The notes: generated by a model from the letters alone, not told the origin. Shown: positions 35,352 through 44,889, counted from the first letter of the stretch. The stretch: DNA of 64,000 nt from Acidimangrovimonas pyrenivorans (GCF_042643245.1 NZ_JBHRSK010000013.1:62001-126000), one strand, 5' to 3'. Translations and numbers: made by a program.

Positions 35352-36485
35352 ATGAAATCCAAGATCCTGAAATCCATCGCGCTGGCAGTGGCGTGCCTGG
35401 GCGCGACGGCGGCGCTGGCCGACAAGGCCGAGTTGCCGCGCAGCATGCTGTGGTCGACCTACGACGTCGGCTCGAGCGGCTATGTCGAGGCCTCGGCCAT
35501 CGCCGATGCCTTCGCCAAGGATTACGACACCCGGGTGCGGATCATGCCCTCGGGCACCGCGATCGGCCGGCTGCTGCCGCTCAAGACCGGGCGGGTGCAA
35601 TATGGCTGGCTGGCCAACGAGCTCTATTTCGCGACCGAGGCGCTTTATGATTTCGCCGCGCCGGACTGGGGACCGCAGGACCTGCGCGTCGTTGCCGGCC
35701 GGCCCTCGACCTTCGGCATGGCGACGGCGGCGGACAGCGACATCCACAAGATGGCCGATATCCGCGGCAAGCGGGTGCCCTATATCAAGGCCAACCCGTC
35801 GATCAACATCAAGGTGCAGGCGATGCTGGCCTTCGCCGGGCTGAGCTGGAACGACGTCGACGTGGTGCAGGTGCCGTCCTACGGCGCGGCGCTGAAGGCG
35901 CTGGTCAACGGGCAAGTGGACGTCGCCGGCACCACGCCGACCGCCTCGGCGCTTTACGAGCTGGCCTCGTCGCGCCACGGCGTCGCCTGGGTGCCGATGC
36001 CCGAGGACAACGCCAAGGGCTGGAAGGCGATCGAGTCGATCGCCAGCTTCTTCGCCCCGGCGACGGCAACGGCCGGCGCGGGCATCACCAAGGATCACCC
36101 CGCCCATATCTTCGCGGTGCGCTACCCGATGATCACCGTCTACGCCAAGGCCGACGCGGATCAGGTCTACAATTTCGTCAAGGCGCTCGACCAGACCTAC
36201 GGCATCTATTCCGGCGCCACCGCGGCGACCAGGCTGTGGAAGCTCTCGCTGTCGGGCAAGACCCCGGCCGACGCGCCCTTCCATCCCGGCGCCATCCGCT
36301 ATCTCAAGGAGATCGGGGTCTGGTCGGCGCAGGACGAAGCGTGGAACGAACGGCGCCTGAAGCGGCTGCAGGCGGTGATGAAGGCGTGGACGGAGGCCCG
36401 CGCCGAGGCCAAGGCCCAGGCCGTCGCCGATGCCGACTGGCCCGCCTTCTGGGCCGATTACCGCAAGACGGCGCTGACCAACTGA
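35352..36485 (+). CDS. TAXI-family TRAP solute-binding protein
   Basis: The protein has 377 residues. A Sec signal ends near ACLGATAALA (about residue 23). The mature part has the TAXI features: STYDVGSSGYVEASAIADAF, MPSGTAIGRLLPLKTGRVQ, ADIRGKRVPYIKANPS and a VNGQVDVAGTTPTAS loop. It binds a small carboxylate in the periplasm for the fused permease downstream. The start has GAAGGGAGGAAAACG upstream. Position after CoA-transferase and dehydrogenase genes suggests that the acid is a CoA-dependent growth substrate. A strong stem-loop follows. Confidence 0.92.
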   Translation: MKSKILKSIALAVACLGATAALADKAELPRSMLWSTYDVGSSGYVEASAIADAFAKDYDTRVRIMPSGTAIGRLLPLKTGRVQYGWLANELYFATEALYDFAAPDWGPQDLRVVAGRPSTFGMATAADSDIHKMADIRGKRVPYIKANPSINIKVQAMLAFAGLSWNDVDVVQVPSYGAALKALVNGQVDVAGTTPTASALYELASSRHGVAWVPMPEDNAKGWKAIESIASFFAPATATAGAGITKDHPAHIFAVRYPMITVYAKADADQVYNFVKALDQTYGIYSGATAATRLWKLSLSGKTPADAPFHPGAIRYLKEIGVWSAQDEAWNERRLKRLQAVMKAWTEARAEAKAQAVADADWPAFWADYRKTALTN

Positions 36486-36544
36486 CCACCGGCAGACCGG
36501 AGGCGGCGCCCGGCCCGGGTGCGGTCTCCGGCGCCACGCCCCCC

Positions 36545-36576
36545 GGCAGGTCGGGTGGTCCGCCGCCCGACCTGCC
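36545..36576 (+). terminator. Stem-loop between TAXI protein and permease
   Basis: GGCAGGTCGGGTGG pairs with CCGCCCGACCTGCC in a 14-bp stem with one wobble and a TCCG loop. There is no U tract. It probably protects the upstream message or partly ends transcription, so that binding protein exceeds permease. Confidence 0.65.
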
Positions 36577-36610
36577 GCTTTCGCCGCCTTCCGCCTGCGA
36601 GGTACTCGCC

Positions 36611-38539
36611 GTGACCCAGTCGCCTTCTGCCGCATCCACCGCACAAGAGCCGGCCCCGCGCCTCGGCCCGGCCGGGCGGGCCGCCGTCGGCCTGTTCGGC
36701 CTCGTCGGGCTGGTCCTGATCCTGATCCAGACCTTCAACGTCGAGGCTTTCGGCGTCTTCCCGCTGCTGGCCAACCGCTACTACTACCTGCTGATCGGTC
36801 TGTTCCTGGCCGCCGCCTTCCTGCTGATCCCGGCTCGGCCGGGCCGCGCCGCCGGGCTCGTCGACTGGGCGCTCGCCGCCTTGTCACTTTGCGCCGGCGG
36901 TTTCCTCGGCTGGAACGCCGAGGCGATCATCACCGGCGGCTGGGACGTGGTGGCGCCGCACCCGGCGGTCGTCGTCTCGGCGCTGCTCGTGCTGCTCTCG
37001 CTCGAGGCGGTGCGCCGGGCCGGCGGGACGATCCTGCTGGTGATCTGCGCGCTCTTCGCCGCCTATCCGCTGTTCGCCGACCAGATGCCGGGCTTCCTGT
37101 GGGGGCCGCGGCTGTCCTTCTCCGAGACCGTCGCCGCGCATGCGATGGGTATGGAGTCGATCATCGGCATCCCGCTCAGGGTGGTGGCCGACACGCTGGT
37201 CGGCTTCATCATCTTCGGCTCGGTGCTCAACACGATGGGCGGCGGGCAGTTCTTCATGGACCTGTCGCTGGCGCTGATGGGACGGTCGCGCGGCGGGCCG
37301 GCCAAGGTGGCGATCCTGTCGAGCGCGCTGTTCGGCTCGCTCTCGGGCAGCGTGATCTCGAACGTGCTGACGACGGGGCGGCTGACCATCCCGTCGATGC
37401 AGCGGGCGGGCTACCCGGCGCGCTACGCCGCCGCGGTCGAGGCCTGCGCCTCGACCGGGGGCACGCTGATGCCGCCGGTGATGGGGGCGGTGGCCTTCAT
37501 CATGGCCTCGTTCCTCGACACCCCCTACACCACGATCATGATCGCGGCGGCGGTGCCCTCGGCGCTGTTCTACCTCGCGCTGCTGCTCCAGGTCGATCTC
37601 TTCGCGGCCCGCGCCGGGTTGAGCGGTGCCGAGCGCGACCAGTTCCGGCCGCTCGGCAGCATCCTCGCCGGCGGCTGGCATCACATCGTCTCGCTGGTCG
37701 CGCTGGTCCTGATGCTCTTCGTGCTGACCCCGGCGCGGGCGGCCTATTACGCCACCGCGCTGATGCTGGTCATGGGCCTGCTGCGCCACCGCCGCCTGCC
37801 CGAGACGGCGGCGGCGCGGGCACTGCTCGACGACGTCACCGCCAATATCGCCCAGCTGGTGGCGACGCTCTGCGGCATCGGCCTCGTCGTCGGCTCGCTG
37901 GCGATCACCGGGGTCGGCAGCGCCTTCTCGCGCGAGCTCATCCTCTACGGCGGCCACAACGTCTTCCTGCTGCTGGTGCTGGGTGCGCTGACCAGTTTCG
38001 TGCTCGGCATGGGGATGACGGTCAGCGCCTGCTACATCTTCCTCGCCACCGTGCTGGCGCCGGCGCTGACCGGGCTGGGCCTGCCGCCGATCGGCGCCCA
38101 TCTTTTCGTGCTCTACTGGGGCATGCTGAGCTACATCACCCCGCCGGTGGCGCTGGCCTCGATCACCGCGGCGCAGATCTCGGGCGCCCGCGGGCTCGAC
38201 ACCGGCTTCACCTCGATGCGGCTGGGGGCGGTGCTGTTCATCCTGCCGTTCATGTTCGTCTTCGATCCGGCGCTGTTGCTGGAAGGCGACTGGCTGCAGA
38301 TCCTGCGGGCGATCGCCCTGGCCGTCCTGTCGGTGGTCGCGATTTCCTGCGCGCTCGAGGCCTGGCTCTACCGCGTCGGCCGCATCGGCCCGGTCGAGCG
38401 GGCGGGCCTTCTCGCCGCCGGGCTGCTGATCCTGGCGCCGCTGCCGGGCGCGACCCCGGTCGGGGCGCTTCTGCTGGCCGCCGCCACCGGGCTGGCCCTG
38501 CTGCGCCAGCGCAGCCAAAGGGCAGTGCAGCCCCGCTGA
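36611..38539 (+). CDS. Fused TRAP transporter permease (4TM-12TM)
   Basis: The protein has 642 residues from GTG 36611, with GAGGTAC upstream. It is hydrophobic throughout, with about 17 membrane segments. The N-terminal third corresponds to the small DctQ-like subunit, the rest to the large DctM-like subunit (ALFGSLSGSVISNVLTTGRL, ACASTGGTLMPPVMGAVAF, SYITPPVALASITAAQISGA). Fusion of both is usual for TAXI-TRAP systems. It carries the substrate inward using the sodium or proton gradient. The first 25 residues are polar and Ala/Pro-rich. Confidence 0.9.
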   Translation: MTQSPSAASTAQEPAPRLGPAGRAAVGLFGLVGLVLILIQTFNVEAFGVFPLLANRYYYLLIGLFLAAAFLLIPARPGRAAGLVDWALAALSLCAGGFLGWNAEAIITGGWDVVAPHPAVVVSALLVLLSLEAVRRAGGTILLVICALFAAYPLFADQMPGFLWGPRLSFSETVAAHAMGMESIIGIPLRVVADTLVGFIIFGSVLNTMGGGQFFMDLSLALMGRSRGGPAKVAILSSALFGSLSGSVISNVLTTGRLTIPSMQRAGYPARYAAAVEACASTGGTLMPPVMGAVAFIMASFLDTPYTTIMIAAAVPSALFYLALLLQVDLFAARAGLSGAERDQFRPLGSILAGGWHHIVSLVALVLMLFVLTPARAAYYATALMLVMGLLRHRRLPETAAARALLDDVTANIAQLVATLCGIGLVVGSLAITGVGSAFSRELILYGGHNVFLLLVLGALTSFVLGMGMTVSACYIFLATVLAPALTGLGLPPIGAHLFVLYWGMLSYITPPVALASITAAQISGARGLDTGFTSMRLGAVLFILPFMFVFDPALLLEGDWLQILRAIALAVLSVVAISCALEAWLYRVGRIGPVERAGLLAAGLLILAPLPGATPVGALLLAAATGLALLRQRSQRAVQPR

Positions 38540-38934
38540 CGAGAGGCGAAGACGACCGAAGCGTGGCCGCATCCGGCCCAAGCGGGGCGACCGACCGCAA
38601 ACCGCGGCCCTGTCGCAGAGATGAGGCGGGACCGGCAGGATCGGGCCCCGGTCAGGACCTTCGGGCGCGAAGTCGCGAGCACATAAATGTGATCCGCAAG
38701 GTCCCGTGGGGCGCCTTGCGCCGGAAGCGGCCGCCGGGGCGCTTCTAAGTGGCTGTAATGGCGTGACATTAACCCTCAGCATTGACGGCCCTCTGTTGCC
38801 GGCTGCGTCGGAGCGTCACAGGGGGAGGGGCGAGACTTGCTAAGAAAACCGATTGCGCAAACGTTTTTCTAAAACCATTGTCGCCTCCGGAAGGCCCGTC
38901 GGCAGGATGGCCGACGCGTTCGGGAGGAGGGACA
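38540..38934 (+). other. Intergenic region before rbsD
   Basis: These 395 bases contain no supported gene. The 3' third should hold the rbs promoter; a LacI-type operator at 38853-38871 is annotated. The 5' part is GC-rich and may carry the end of the TRAP transcript, but no convincing terminator hairpin was seen. Confidence 0.5.
38853..38871 (+). promoter_or_regulatory. RbsR (LacI-type) operator candidate
   Basis: TTGCGCAAACGTTTTTCTA has the CG-centred core AAACGTTT (38859-38866) typical of LacI-family sites. It is the only such core seen in the rbs upstream region and lies 64 bases before rbsD. The regulator is encoded inside the operon. Confidence 0.6.
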
Positions 38935-39354
38935 ATGAAGAAATCGGGGATCCTGAATCCCGCGCTCAGCCGGGCGCTCGCCAGCATGGGCCACACCGAT
39001 TCCATCGTGGTCTGCGACGCCGGCCTGCCGATCCCGGACGGGCCAGAACGCATCGATCTCGCCGTGCTTCCCGGCCTGCCGGCCTTCCGTGACGTCCTCG
39101 CCGCGATCGCGGCCGAGCTCCAGATCGAGCACGCCCTGATCGCCAGCGAATTCGCGCAGGCAAGCCCCGATCTGCATCGCGCGACCGTCTCGCTGCTCGA
39201 GGCGCAGGAAGCGGGGCAGGGCGCCCCGATCGCGCTCGCGACAGCCAGCCATGCGGAACTCAAGCAGGCGGTGCGGACTGCCCGGGCCGTCGTGCGCACG
39301 GGCGAATGCACGCCCTACGCCAACGTGATCCTCTATTCGGGCGTGCCGTTCTGA
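38935..39354 (+). CDS. rbsD: D-ribose pyranase RbsD
   Basis: The protein has 139 residues from ATG 38935, with GGGAGGAGGGACA upstream. RbsD features are MKKSGILNPALSRALASMGH with the catalytic His20, VVCDAGLPIPDG, IDLAVLPGLPAF and the C-terminal TGECTPYANVILYSGVPF. It speeds conversion of beta-pyranose to beta-furanose ribose, the form used by ribokinase. It leads the operon rbsDACBRK. Confidence 0.95.
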   Translation: MKKSGILNPALSRALASMGHTDSIVVCDAGLPIPDGPERIDLAVLPGLPAFRDVLAAIAAELQIEHALIASEFAQASPDLHRATVSLLEAQEAGQGAPIALATASHAELKQAVRTARAVVRTGECTPYANVILYSGVPF

Positions 39355-39382
39355 GCCCCCGATTCAGCGACAGGAGACAGGC

Positions 39383-40870
39383 ATGAGCGCAGCTCTTCTC
39401 GACCTTCGCGATATCTCCAAGACCTTCGGTTCGGTGCGGGTTCTCGACCATGTCGGCCTGCAGGCCCGCGCCGGCCGCGTGCTGGCGCTGGTGGGCGAAA
39501 ACGGCGCCGGCAAGTCGACCCTGATGAAGATCGTCACCGGCATCCACCAGCCCGATCCCGGCGGCGAGATCCGCTTCAAGGGCGCGGCCGTCGCTATGGC
39601 CAGCCCACGCCAGGCGATGGACCTGGGGATCGGCATCATCCACCAGGAGCTCAACCTGCTGCCTGGGCTGTCGTTGGCCGAGAACGTCTTCCTCGGCCGC
39701 GAGCCGCGTGGCGCGCTGGGCCGCATCGACTGGCGCCGGATGCGCCGCGAGACCGCCGAGATTCTCACCTCGCTCAAGCAGGATCACATCGACCCGCGGC
39801 TGCCGGTCGAACGGCTCGGCGTCGGGGCGCAGCAGATGGTCGAGATCGCCCGGACGCTGTCGCAAAACGCCGAAGTCATCATCATGGACGAGCCGACCGA
39901 CGCGCTGACCGATGTTGAGACCGAGATCCTGTTCGGCGTGATCCGCCACCTCAAGGCCGAGGGCAAGGCGATCATCTACATCTCGCACCGGCTGGGAGAG
40001 ATCTTCGCCGAATGCGACGACGTCGCCGTGCTGCGCGACGGCCGGCTGGTGCACGAGGGCCGCGTCGCCGATCTCGACGAGGCTCAGCTGATCCACCACA
40101 TGGTCGGGCGCGACATCACCGATCAATACCCGTTCGAGGCGCAGCCGCCCGGCCCGGTGCGGCTCGAGGCGCAGCACCTGACCGCGGAAGGGATCACCGA
40201 TATCTCCTTCGAGGCGCATGCCGGAGAGGTCGTTGGCTTTGCCGGGCTGATGGGCGCCGGCCGGACCGAGCTGGCCCGGGCGATCTACGGCGCCAATCGC
40301 CTGACCTCGGGCAGCGTCCTGGTCGACGGCGCGCTTCAGCGGCTGCGCCATCCCAGCGACGGCGTGCGCGCCGGCATCGCCTATGTCACCGAGGACCGCA
40401 AATCCGACGGCCTGATCCAGCCGCACGCGATCCGGACCAACATGGCGCTGAGCGCGCTGCCGGGGCTGTCGCCGGGCGGCGTGGTCCGGCGCGGCAAGGA
40501 ACGCGCGGTGGTCGCGGAATACATGCGCCGCTTCGCGGTCAAGGCGCCGGACATGGAGACCGAGGTGCGCAACCTCTCGGGCGGCAACCAGCAGAAGGTC
40601 TCGCTGGCGAAATCGCTGCTGGCCGATCCGAAGGTGGTGATCCTCGACGAGCCGACGCGCGGCGTCGATGTCGGCGCGCGGCGCGAAATCTACACCCTGA
40701 TCAACGAGATGAAGAAACGCGGCCTGTGCATCCTGTTGATGTCCTCCGACATGCCCGAACTGCTGGGCCTGTCGGATCGCATCCTCGTGCTGTCGCAGGG
40801 CCGTCTGACCGGCGCTTTCGCGCGCGGCGAGGCCAGCCAGCACGCGATCATGGAACGCGCCGTCGCGTGA
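39383..40870 (+). CDS. rbsA: Ribose ABC transporter ATPase RbsA
   Basis: The protein has 495 residues with two nucleotide-binding halves. The first has Walker A GENGAGKST, EVIIMDEPTDAL and the His switch in YISHRLGE. The second has the degenerate Walker A GLMGAGRTE typical of RbsA, the signature LSGGNQQKV and VVILDEPTRGVDVGARREIY. Such asymmetry is normal for sugar transporters of this class. The protein sits on the cytoplasmic side of RbsC and powers ribose uptake. Confidence 0.95.
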   Translation: MSAALLDLRDISKTFGSVRVLDHVGLQARAGRVLALVGENGAGKSTLMKIVTGIHQPDPGGEIRFKGAAVAMASPRQAMDLGIGIIHQELNLLPGLSLAENVFLGREPRGALGRIDWRRMRRETAEILTSLKQDHIDPRLPVERLGVGAQQMVEIARTLSQNAEVIIMDEPTDALTDVETEILFGVIRHLKAEGKAIIYISHRLGEIFAECDDVAVLRDGRLVHEGRVADLDEAQLIHHMVGRDITDQYPFEAQPPGPVRLEAQHLTAEGITDISFEAHAGEVVGFAGLMGAGRTELARAIYGANRLTSGSVLVDGALQRLRHPSDGVRAGIAYVTEDRKSDGLIQPHAIRTNMALSALPGLSPGGVVRRGKERAVVAEYMRRFAVKAPDMETEVRNLSGGNQQKVSLAKSLLADPKVVILDEPTRGVDVGARREIYTLINEMKKRGLCILLMSSDMPELLGLSDRILVLSQGRLTGAFARGEASQHAIMERAVA

Positions 40871-40890
40871 ACGAGAAGGATTTCCCAGCC

Positions 40891-41895
40891 ATGGACACCA
40901 GTTCCGCTGCGCAAGCCGCAACCCCGGAAGCGGCCAAGACCCCCGGCCCGGTGGCGCTGCTGCGCGCTCTCGGCACCCAGAAGTCGCTGATCGGGCTCCT
41001 GATCCTGATGGCGGTGATCACGGTGCTCAGCCCGCATTTCCTGACCACCTCCAACCTGCTGATCGTCCTGCGCCAGACCTCGATCAACGCGATCATCGCC
41101 TTCGGCATGACCTTCGTCATCCTGACCGCCGGGATCGACCTGTCGGTGGGCTCGGTGCTGGCCCTGACCGGGGCCGTCTGCGCCGCGCTGATCGGTGCCA
41201 ATTTCAGCCTGCCGGTGGTGTTGGTCGCGACGCTGGCGCTGGGCGCCGCGCTGGGCGCGGTCAGCGGGCTGATCGTCTCGGTCGGCCGGGTCCAGCCCTT
41301 CATCGCCACCCTGGTCGCGATGACGGCGCTGCGCGGCGCGACGCTGGTCTTCAGCGGCGGCCGGCCGATCGACGCCGGCGAGGGCGCGGCGGCCGATGCC
41401 TTCTGGCATATCGGCGGCGGCTATGTCCTCGGCATCCCGGTCCCGGTGATCATCGCCGGCCTGGTCTTCCTGATCTGCTGGTTCGTGCTCTCGCAGATGC
41501 GCTTCGGCCGCTATGTCTACGCCGTCGGCGGCGGCGAGCAGGTCGCCCGCCTCGCCGGCATCGACGCCGGCCGGGTCAAGGTCGCGGTCTATGCCATCTC
41601 GGGCCTGATGGCGGCGCTGGCCGGCATCGTGCTGACCGCACGGCTGCAGAGCGCCCAGCCCACCGCCGGCACCTCCTACGAGCTCGACGCCATCGCCGCC
41701 GTCGTCGTCGGCGGCACCAGCCTGATGGGCGGGCGCGGCACCCTCTTCGGCACCCTTGTCGGCGCGCTGATCATCGGCGTGCTCAACAATGCGCTCAATC
41801 TGCTGGACGTGTCGTCCTACTACCAGATGATCGCCAAGGGCGCCGTCATCCTCCTCGCCGTTCTGGTCGACAGCCGCGGCAAGGTAAATAACTGA
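40891..41895 (+). CDS. rbsC: Ribose ABC permease RbsC
   Basis: The protein has 334 residues from ATG 40891, which has GAGAAGGA ten bases upstream; a GTG at 40867 overlapping the rbsA stop would add eight residues. It has about ten helices. Typical RbsC pieces are FGMTFVILTAGIDLSVGSVL, GVNNALN-like GVLNNALNLLDVSSYYQM, and VGRVQPFIATLVAMTALRG. A polar stretch of about 35 residues precedes the first helix. It forms the channel as a homodimer. Confidence 0.94.
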   Translation: MDTSSAAQAATPEAAKTPGPVALLRALGTQKSLIGLLILMAVITVLSPHFLTTSNLLIVLRQTSINAIIAFGMTFVILTAGIDLSVGSVLALTGAVCAALIGANFSLPVVLVATLALGAALGAVSGLIVSVGRVQPFIATLVAMTALRGATLVFSGGRPIDAGEGAAADAFWHIGGGYVLGIPVPVIIAGLVFLICWFVLSQMRFGRYVYAVGGGEQVARLAGIDAGRVKVAVYAISGLMAALAGIVLTARLQSAQPTAGTSYELDAIAAVVVGGTSLMGGRGTLFGTLVGALIIGVLNNALNLLDVSSYYQMIAKGAVILLAVLVDSRGKVNN

Positions 41896-41930
41896 TCCAA
41901 AACGTGTAAAACTGATGGGAGACAGGAACA

Positions 41931-42809
41931 ATGCGTAAGCTACTCACCTTTGCCGCGACGGCGGCGCTCATGGCCGGGGTCACCACCGCGCACGCGGCCG
42001 ACAAGCTGGGGCTGGTCGTCTCGACCCTCAACAACCCCTTCTTCGTGTCGCTCAAGGACGGCGCGCAAGCGGAAGCCAAGAAGCTCGGCTACGACCTCGT
42101 CGTGCTCGACAGCCAGAACGATCCGGCCAAGGAGCTGTCCAATGTCGAGGACGTGCTGGGCAAGAACATCAAGGTGCTCCTGATCAACCCGACGGATTCG
42201 GACGCGGTGAAGGCGGCGGTGCGCACGGCCAACCACGCCGACGTGCCCGTGGTCACGCTCGACCGCTCGGCCAATGGCGGCAAGGTCGCGACCCACATCG
42301 CCTCGGACAACGTCGCCGGCGGCAAGATGGCGGGCGACGAGATCATCAAGCTGCTGGGCGGCAAGGGCAAGGTGGCCGAGCTTCAGGGCGTGCCGGGCAC
42401 CTCGGCGGCGCGGGACCGCGGCAAGGGCTTCCATGACGCGGTCGCGGCCGACAAGAACATCGACGTCGTTGCCAGCCAGCCGGCCGATTTCGACCGCACC
42501 AAGGGCCTCAACGTGATGGAGAACATCCTGCAGGCGCATCCCGACGTGCAGGCGGTCTTCGCCCAGAACGACGAGATGGCGCTGGGCGCGCTCAAGGCGA
42601 TCCAAGGCTCGGGCCACAAGATCTACGTCGTCGGCTTCGACGGCACCGATGACGGCGTCGCCGCGGTGAAGGCCGGCACCATGGCCGCCACCATCGCGCA
42701 GCAGGCCAACAAGATCGGCGCGCTGGGTGTCGACGCCGCTGCCAAGATCATCAAGGGGCAGAGCGTGCCGAAATACACCCCGGTTCCCCTCAAGATGATC
42801 ACGAAGTAA
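41931..42809 (+). CDS. rbsB: Ribose-binding protein RbsB
   Basis: The protein has 292 residues. The signal peptide ends at GVTTAHA (about residue 23). The mature protein follows RbsB closely: LGLVVSTLNNPFFVSLKDGA, VLLINPTDSDAV, VPVVTLDRSANGG, HIASDNVAGGKMAG, GTSAARDRGKGF and VFAQNDEMALGA. The Asn, Phe, Arg and Asp residues in these motifs bind ribose. GGGAGACAGGAACA precedes the start. A 12-bp stem-loop follows, before rbsR. Confidence 0.95.
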   Translation: MRKLLTFAATAALMAGVTTAHAADKLGLVVSTLNNPFFVSLKDGAQAEAKKLGYDLVVLDSQNDPAKELSNVEDVLGKNIKVLLINPTDSDAVKAAVRTANHADVPVVTLDRSANGGKVATHIASDNVAGGKMAGDEIIKLLGGKGKVAELQGVPGTSAARDRGKGFHDAVAADKNIDVVASQPADFDRTKGLNVMENILQAHPDVQAVFAQNDEMALGALKAIQGSGHKIYVVGFDGTDDGVAAVKAGTMAATIAQQANKIGALGVDAAAKIIKGQSVPKYTPVPLKMITK

Positions 42810-42826
42810 GCTCGACCGAACCTGAC

Positions 42827-42853
42827 GCGGGGCCGGGAGCCTCCCGGCCCCGC
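42827..42853 (+). terminator. Stem-loop between rbsB and rbsR
   Basis: GCGGGGCCGGGA and TCCCGGCCCCGC pair perfectly over 12 bp with a GCC loop. It ends five bases before the rbsR start, so it could both protect the rbsB message and limit translation or transcription of the regulator. Confidence 0.65.
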
Positions 42854-42858
42854 AAGCC

Positions 42859-43896
42859 ATGGCGAACATGAAAAACAACATCACGATCAAGGACGTCGCG
42901 CGCGCGGCCGGGGTTTCCAACAGCACCGTGTCCCACGTCATCAACGGCACGCGCTTCGTCTCGCCCGAGACCACCGAGCGCGTCAAGAGCGCGATCGCGC
43001 GGCTGGGCTTCGCCCCCAACGGCGTCGCGCAGGCGCTGAAGGGCAGCCGCACCCGCACCATCGGCATGATCGTGACCTCCTCGACCAACCCGTTCTTCGC
43101 GGCGCTGATCCACGGCGTCGAGGCTGCCTGCTTCACCCGCGGCTACAGCCTCGTGCTGTGCAATTCCGAGGATGACCGCGACAAGGCGCAGGGCTATCTC
43201 GAAACGCTGCGCGCCAAGCGCATCGACGCGCTGATCGTGCTGTCGGCCAACCAGCAGCCCGGCCTGACCGCCGAACTGGCAGGAGCCGCCGGCGTGCCGA
43301 CCGTGGCGCTCGACGACGAGGAGGCCGCGCCGGCCACCTCGATCGCCGATGACAGCCTGGCCGGCGGCGCCCTGGCCGCCGCCTACCTGGCCGGGCGCGG
43401 ATTCCGCCGCATCGCCTGCGTCACCGGCCCGGCGCAGCACCCGCGCTCGGCGATCCGCTTCAAGGGCTTCACCGAGGAACTGGCGCGGCGGGGGATTGCC
43501 TTCGACCCCGCGCTCGCGATTCCGTCCGAGCCGACCGTCGCGGGCGGCGACCGCGCGATGCGGTCGCTGCTGGAATTGCCGCCCGGACGACGCCCGCAGG
43601 CGGTGTTCTGCTTCAACGACGTGATGGCGATCGGGGCGCTCAGCGCCGCCTATGAATGCGGTCTCGACGTGCCCGGCCAGATCTCGGTGATGGGCTATGA
43701 CGATATCGAGATCGCCGCCTTCACCGCGCCGCCGCTGACCACCATCCGCCAGCCCGTGGCCGAGCTGGGCCTCCGCGCGGCGAGCGTCATCATCGACCAT
43801 CTCGAAACCGGTGCGGCCCTGCCCGACCGCATCCGACTTGCCCCGGAGCTGGTCGAGCGCCGCTCCGTGGGCCAACCGGCAGGAACGGAAGAATGA
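42859..43896 (+). CDS. rbsR: LacI-family ribose repressor RbsR
   Basis: The protein has 345 residues. The LacI headpiece is TIKDVARAAGVSNSTVSHVI with the hinge GVAQALKGSRTRTIGMI. The sensor domain has SSTNPFFAALIHGVEAAC, DALIVLSANQQ, FCFNDVMAIGALSAA and a GYDDIEIAAFTAPPLTTIRQ end. The sugar pocket resembles RbsB. The start is ATG 42859 or ATG 42868. It should bind the site at 38853-38871 and release it with ribose. The 3' end overlaps rbsK. Confidence 0.9.
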   Translation: MANMKNNITIKDVARAAGVSNSTVSHVINGTRFVSPETTERVKSAIARLGFAPNGVAQALKGSRTRTIGMIVTSSTNPFFAALIHGVEAACFTRGYSLVLCNSEDDRDKAQGYLETLRAKRIDALIVLSANQQPGLTAELAGAAGVPTVALDDEEAAPATSIADDSLAGGALAAAYLAGRGFRRIACVTGPAQHPRSAIRFKGFTEELARRGIAFDPALAIPSEPTVAGGDRAMRSLLELPPGRRPQAVFCFNDVMAIGALSAAYECGLDVPGQISVMGYDDIEIAAFTAPPLTTIRQPVAELGLRAASVIIDHLETGAALPDRIRLAPELVERRSVGQPAGTEE

Positions 43897-44819
43897 GCAT
43901 CCTCGTCCTCGGCAGCGTCAATGTCGACATCACCGCCTATGGCGCCCGCCTGCCGCTGCCGGGCGAAACCGTCCATGCCGAAAGCTATGCCATCGCGCTG
44001 GGCGGCAAGGGCGCCAACCAGGCGGTGGCGGCGGCGCGGCTGGGCGCCGAGGTTGCGCTGGCGGGCCGCACCGGGGCCGACGGCTTCGGCAGGATGGCGC
44101 GCGACTGGCTGGCGCAGGCCGGCGTCGGCACCGGGCAGCTCTGGGAGGATGCCGAGCACCCCACCGGCATCGCGACCATCGGCGTCGCACGCGACGGCGA
44201 GAACGCCATCACCGTGGTCGGCGGCGCCAACATGGCCATCGGGGCCGAGGATGTCGCCCGGCTCGATCCGGCCTTCGCCACCGCGAAGGTGCTGCTGCTG
44301 CAGCTCGAGGCCCCGCTCGCGGCAGGGCTCGCGGCCGCCGCGAAGATGCGGGCGGCGGGCGGGCTGACCCTGCTCGACCCGGCGCCGGCGCCGGGCGCCG
44401 CCTTCGGTGCCGAGGTCTGGACGGCCGTCGACGCGATGACGCCCAACGAGAGCGAGACCGAGGCCCTGACCGGCATCCGGCCGACCGACCAAGCCTCGGC
44501 CGCGCGCGCCGCTTCGGTGATGACGGAGCGGGGCCTGCGCATCGCCGTGGTCAAGATGGGGGCCGGCGGCGTCTACTGGAAGGCGCCCGAGGGCGAGGGC
44601 CATGTCCCCGCCTTTGCCGTCAAGGCGATCGACACGGTCGCGGCCGGAGACTGCTTCAACGGCGGTCTCGGTTTCGCGCTCGCCCGCGGCGACGGTCTGC
44701 CCGATGCGCTGCGCTTCGCCAATGCCTGCGGCGCCTTGGCGACGACCCGGCGCGGCGCCTCTGACGCCGCCCCGACACTGGCCGAGGTCGAGGCGCTGCT
44801 GAAGGCGGGGCAGGCCTAG
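43893..44819 (+). CDS. rbsK: Ribokinase RbsK
   Basis: The protein has 308 residues of the PfkB family. GSVNVDITAYGARLPLPGET and ALGGKGANQAVAAARLGAEV form the first signature. The second is IDTVAAGDCFNGGLGFALARG with the catalytic Asp. It phosphorylates ribose to ribose 5-phosphate with ATP in the cytoplasm. It is the last gene of the operon, coupled to rbsR by ATGA. A long hairpin follows about 40 bases later. Confidence 0.94.
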   Translation: MSILVLGSVNVDITAYGARLPLPGETVHAESYAIALGGKGANQAVAAARLGAEVALAGRTGADGFGRMARDWLAQAGVGTGQLWEDAEHPTGIATIGVARDGENAITVVGGANMAIGAEDVARLDPAFATAKVLLLQLEAPLAAGLAAAAKMRAAGGLTLLDPAPAPGAAFGAEVWTAVDAMTPNESETEALTGIRPTDQASAARAASVMTERGLRIAVVKMGAGGVYWKAPEGEGHVPAFAVKAIDTVAAGDCFNGGLGFALARGDGLPDALRFANACGALATTRRGASDAAPTLAEVEALLKAGQA

Positions 44820-44861
44820 CCGCCGCCTGCAGCCGCGAAACACCCCCCCTGCTATTAGCGC

Positions 44862-44889
44862 CGGACGCGCGGCCTTGGCCGTGCGTCCG
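44862..44889 (+). terminator. Hairpin after rbs operon
   Basis: CGGACGCGCGGCC and GGCCGTGCGTCCG pair over 13 bp (one wobble) with a two-base loop. No U tract follows. It is the likely end signal of the rbs operon. Confidence 0.55.
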
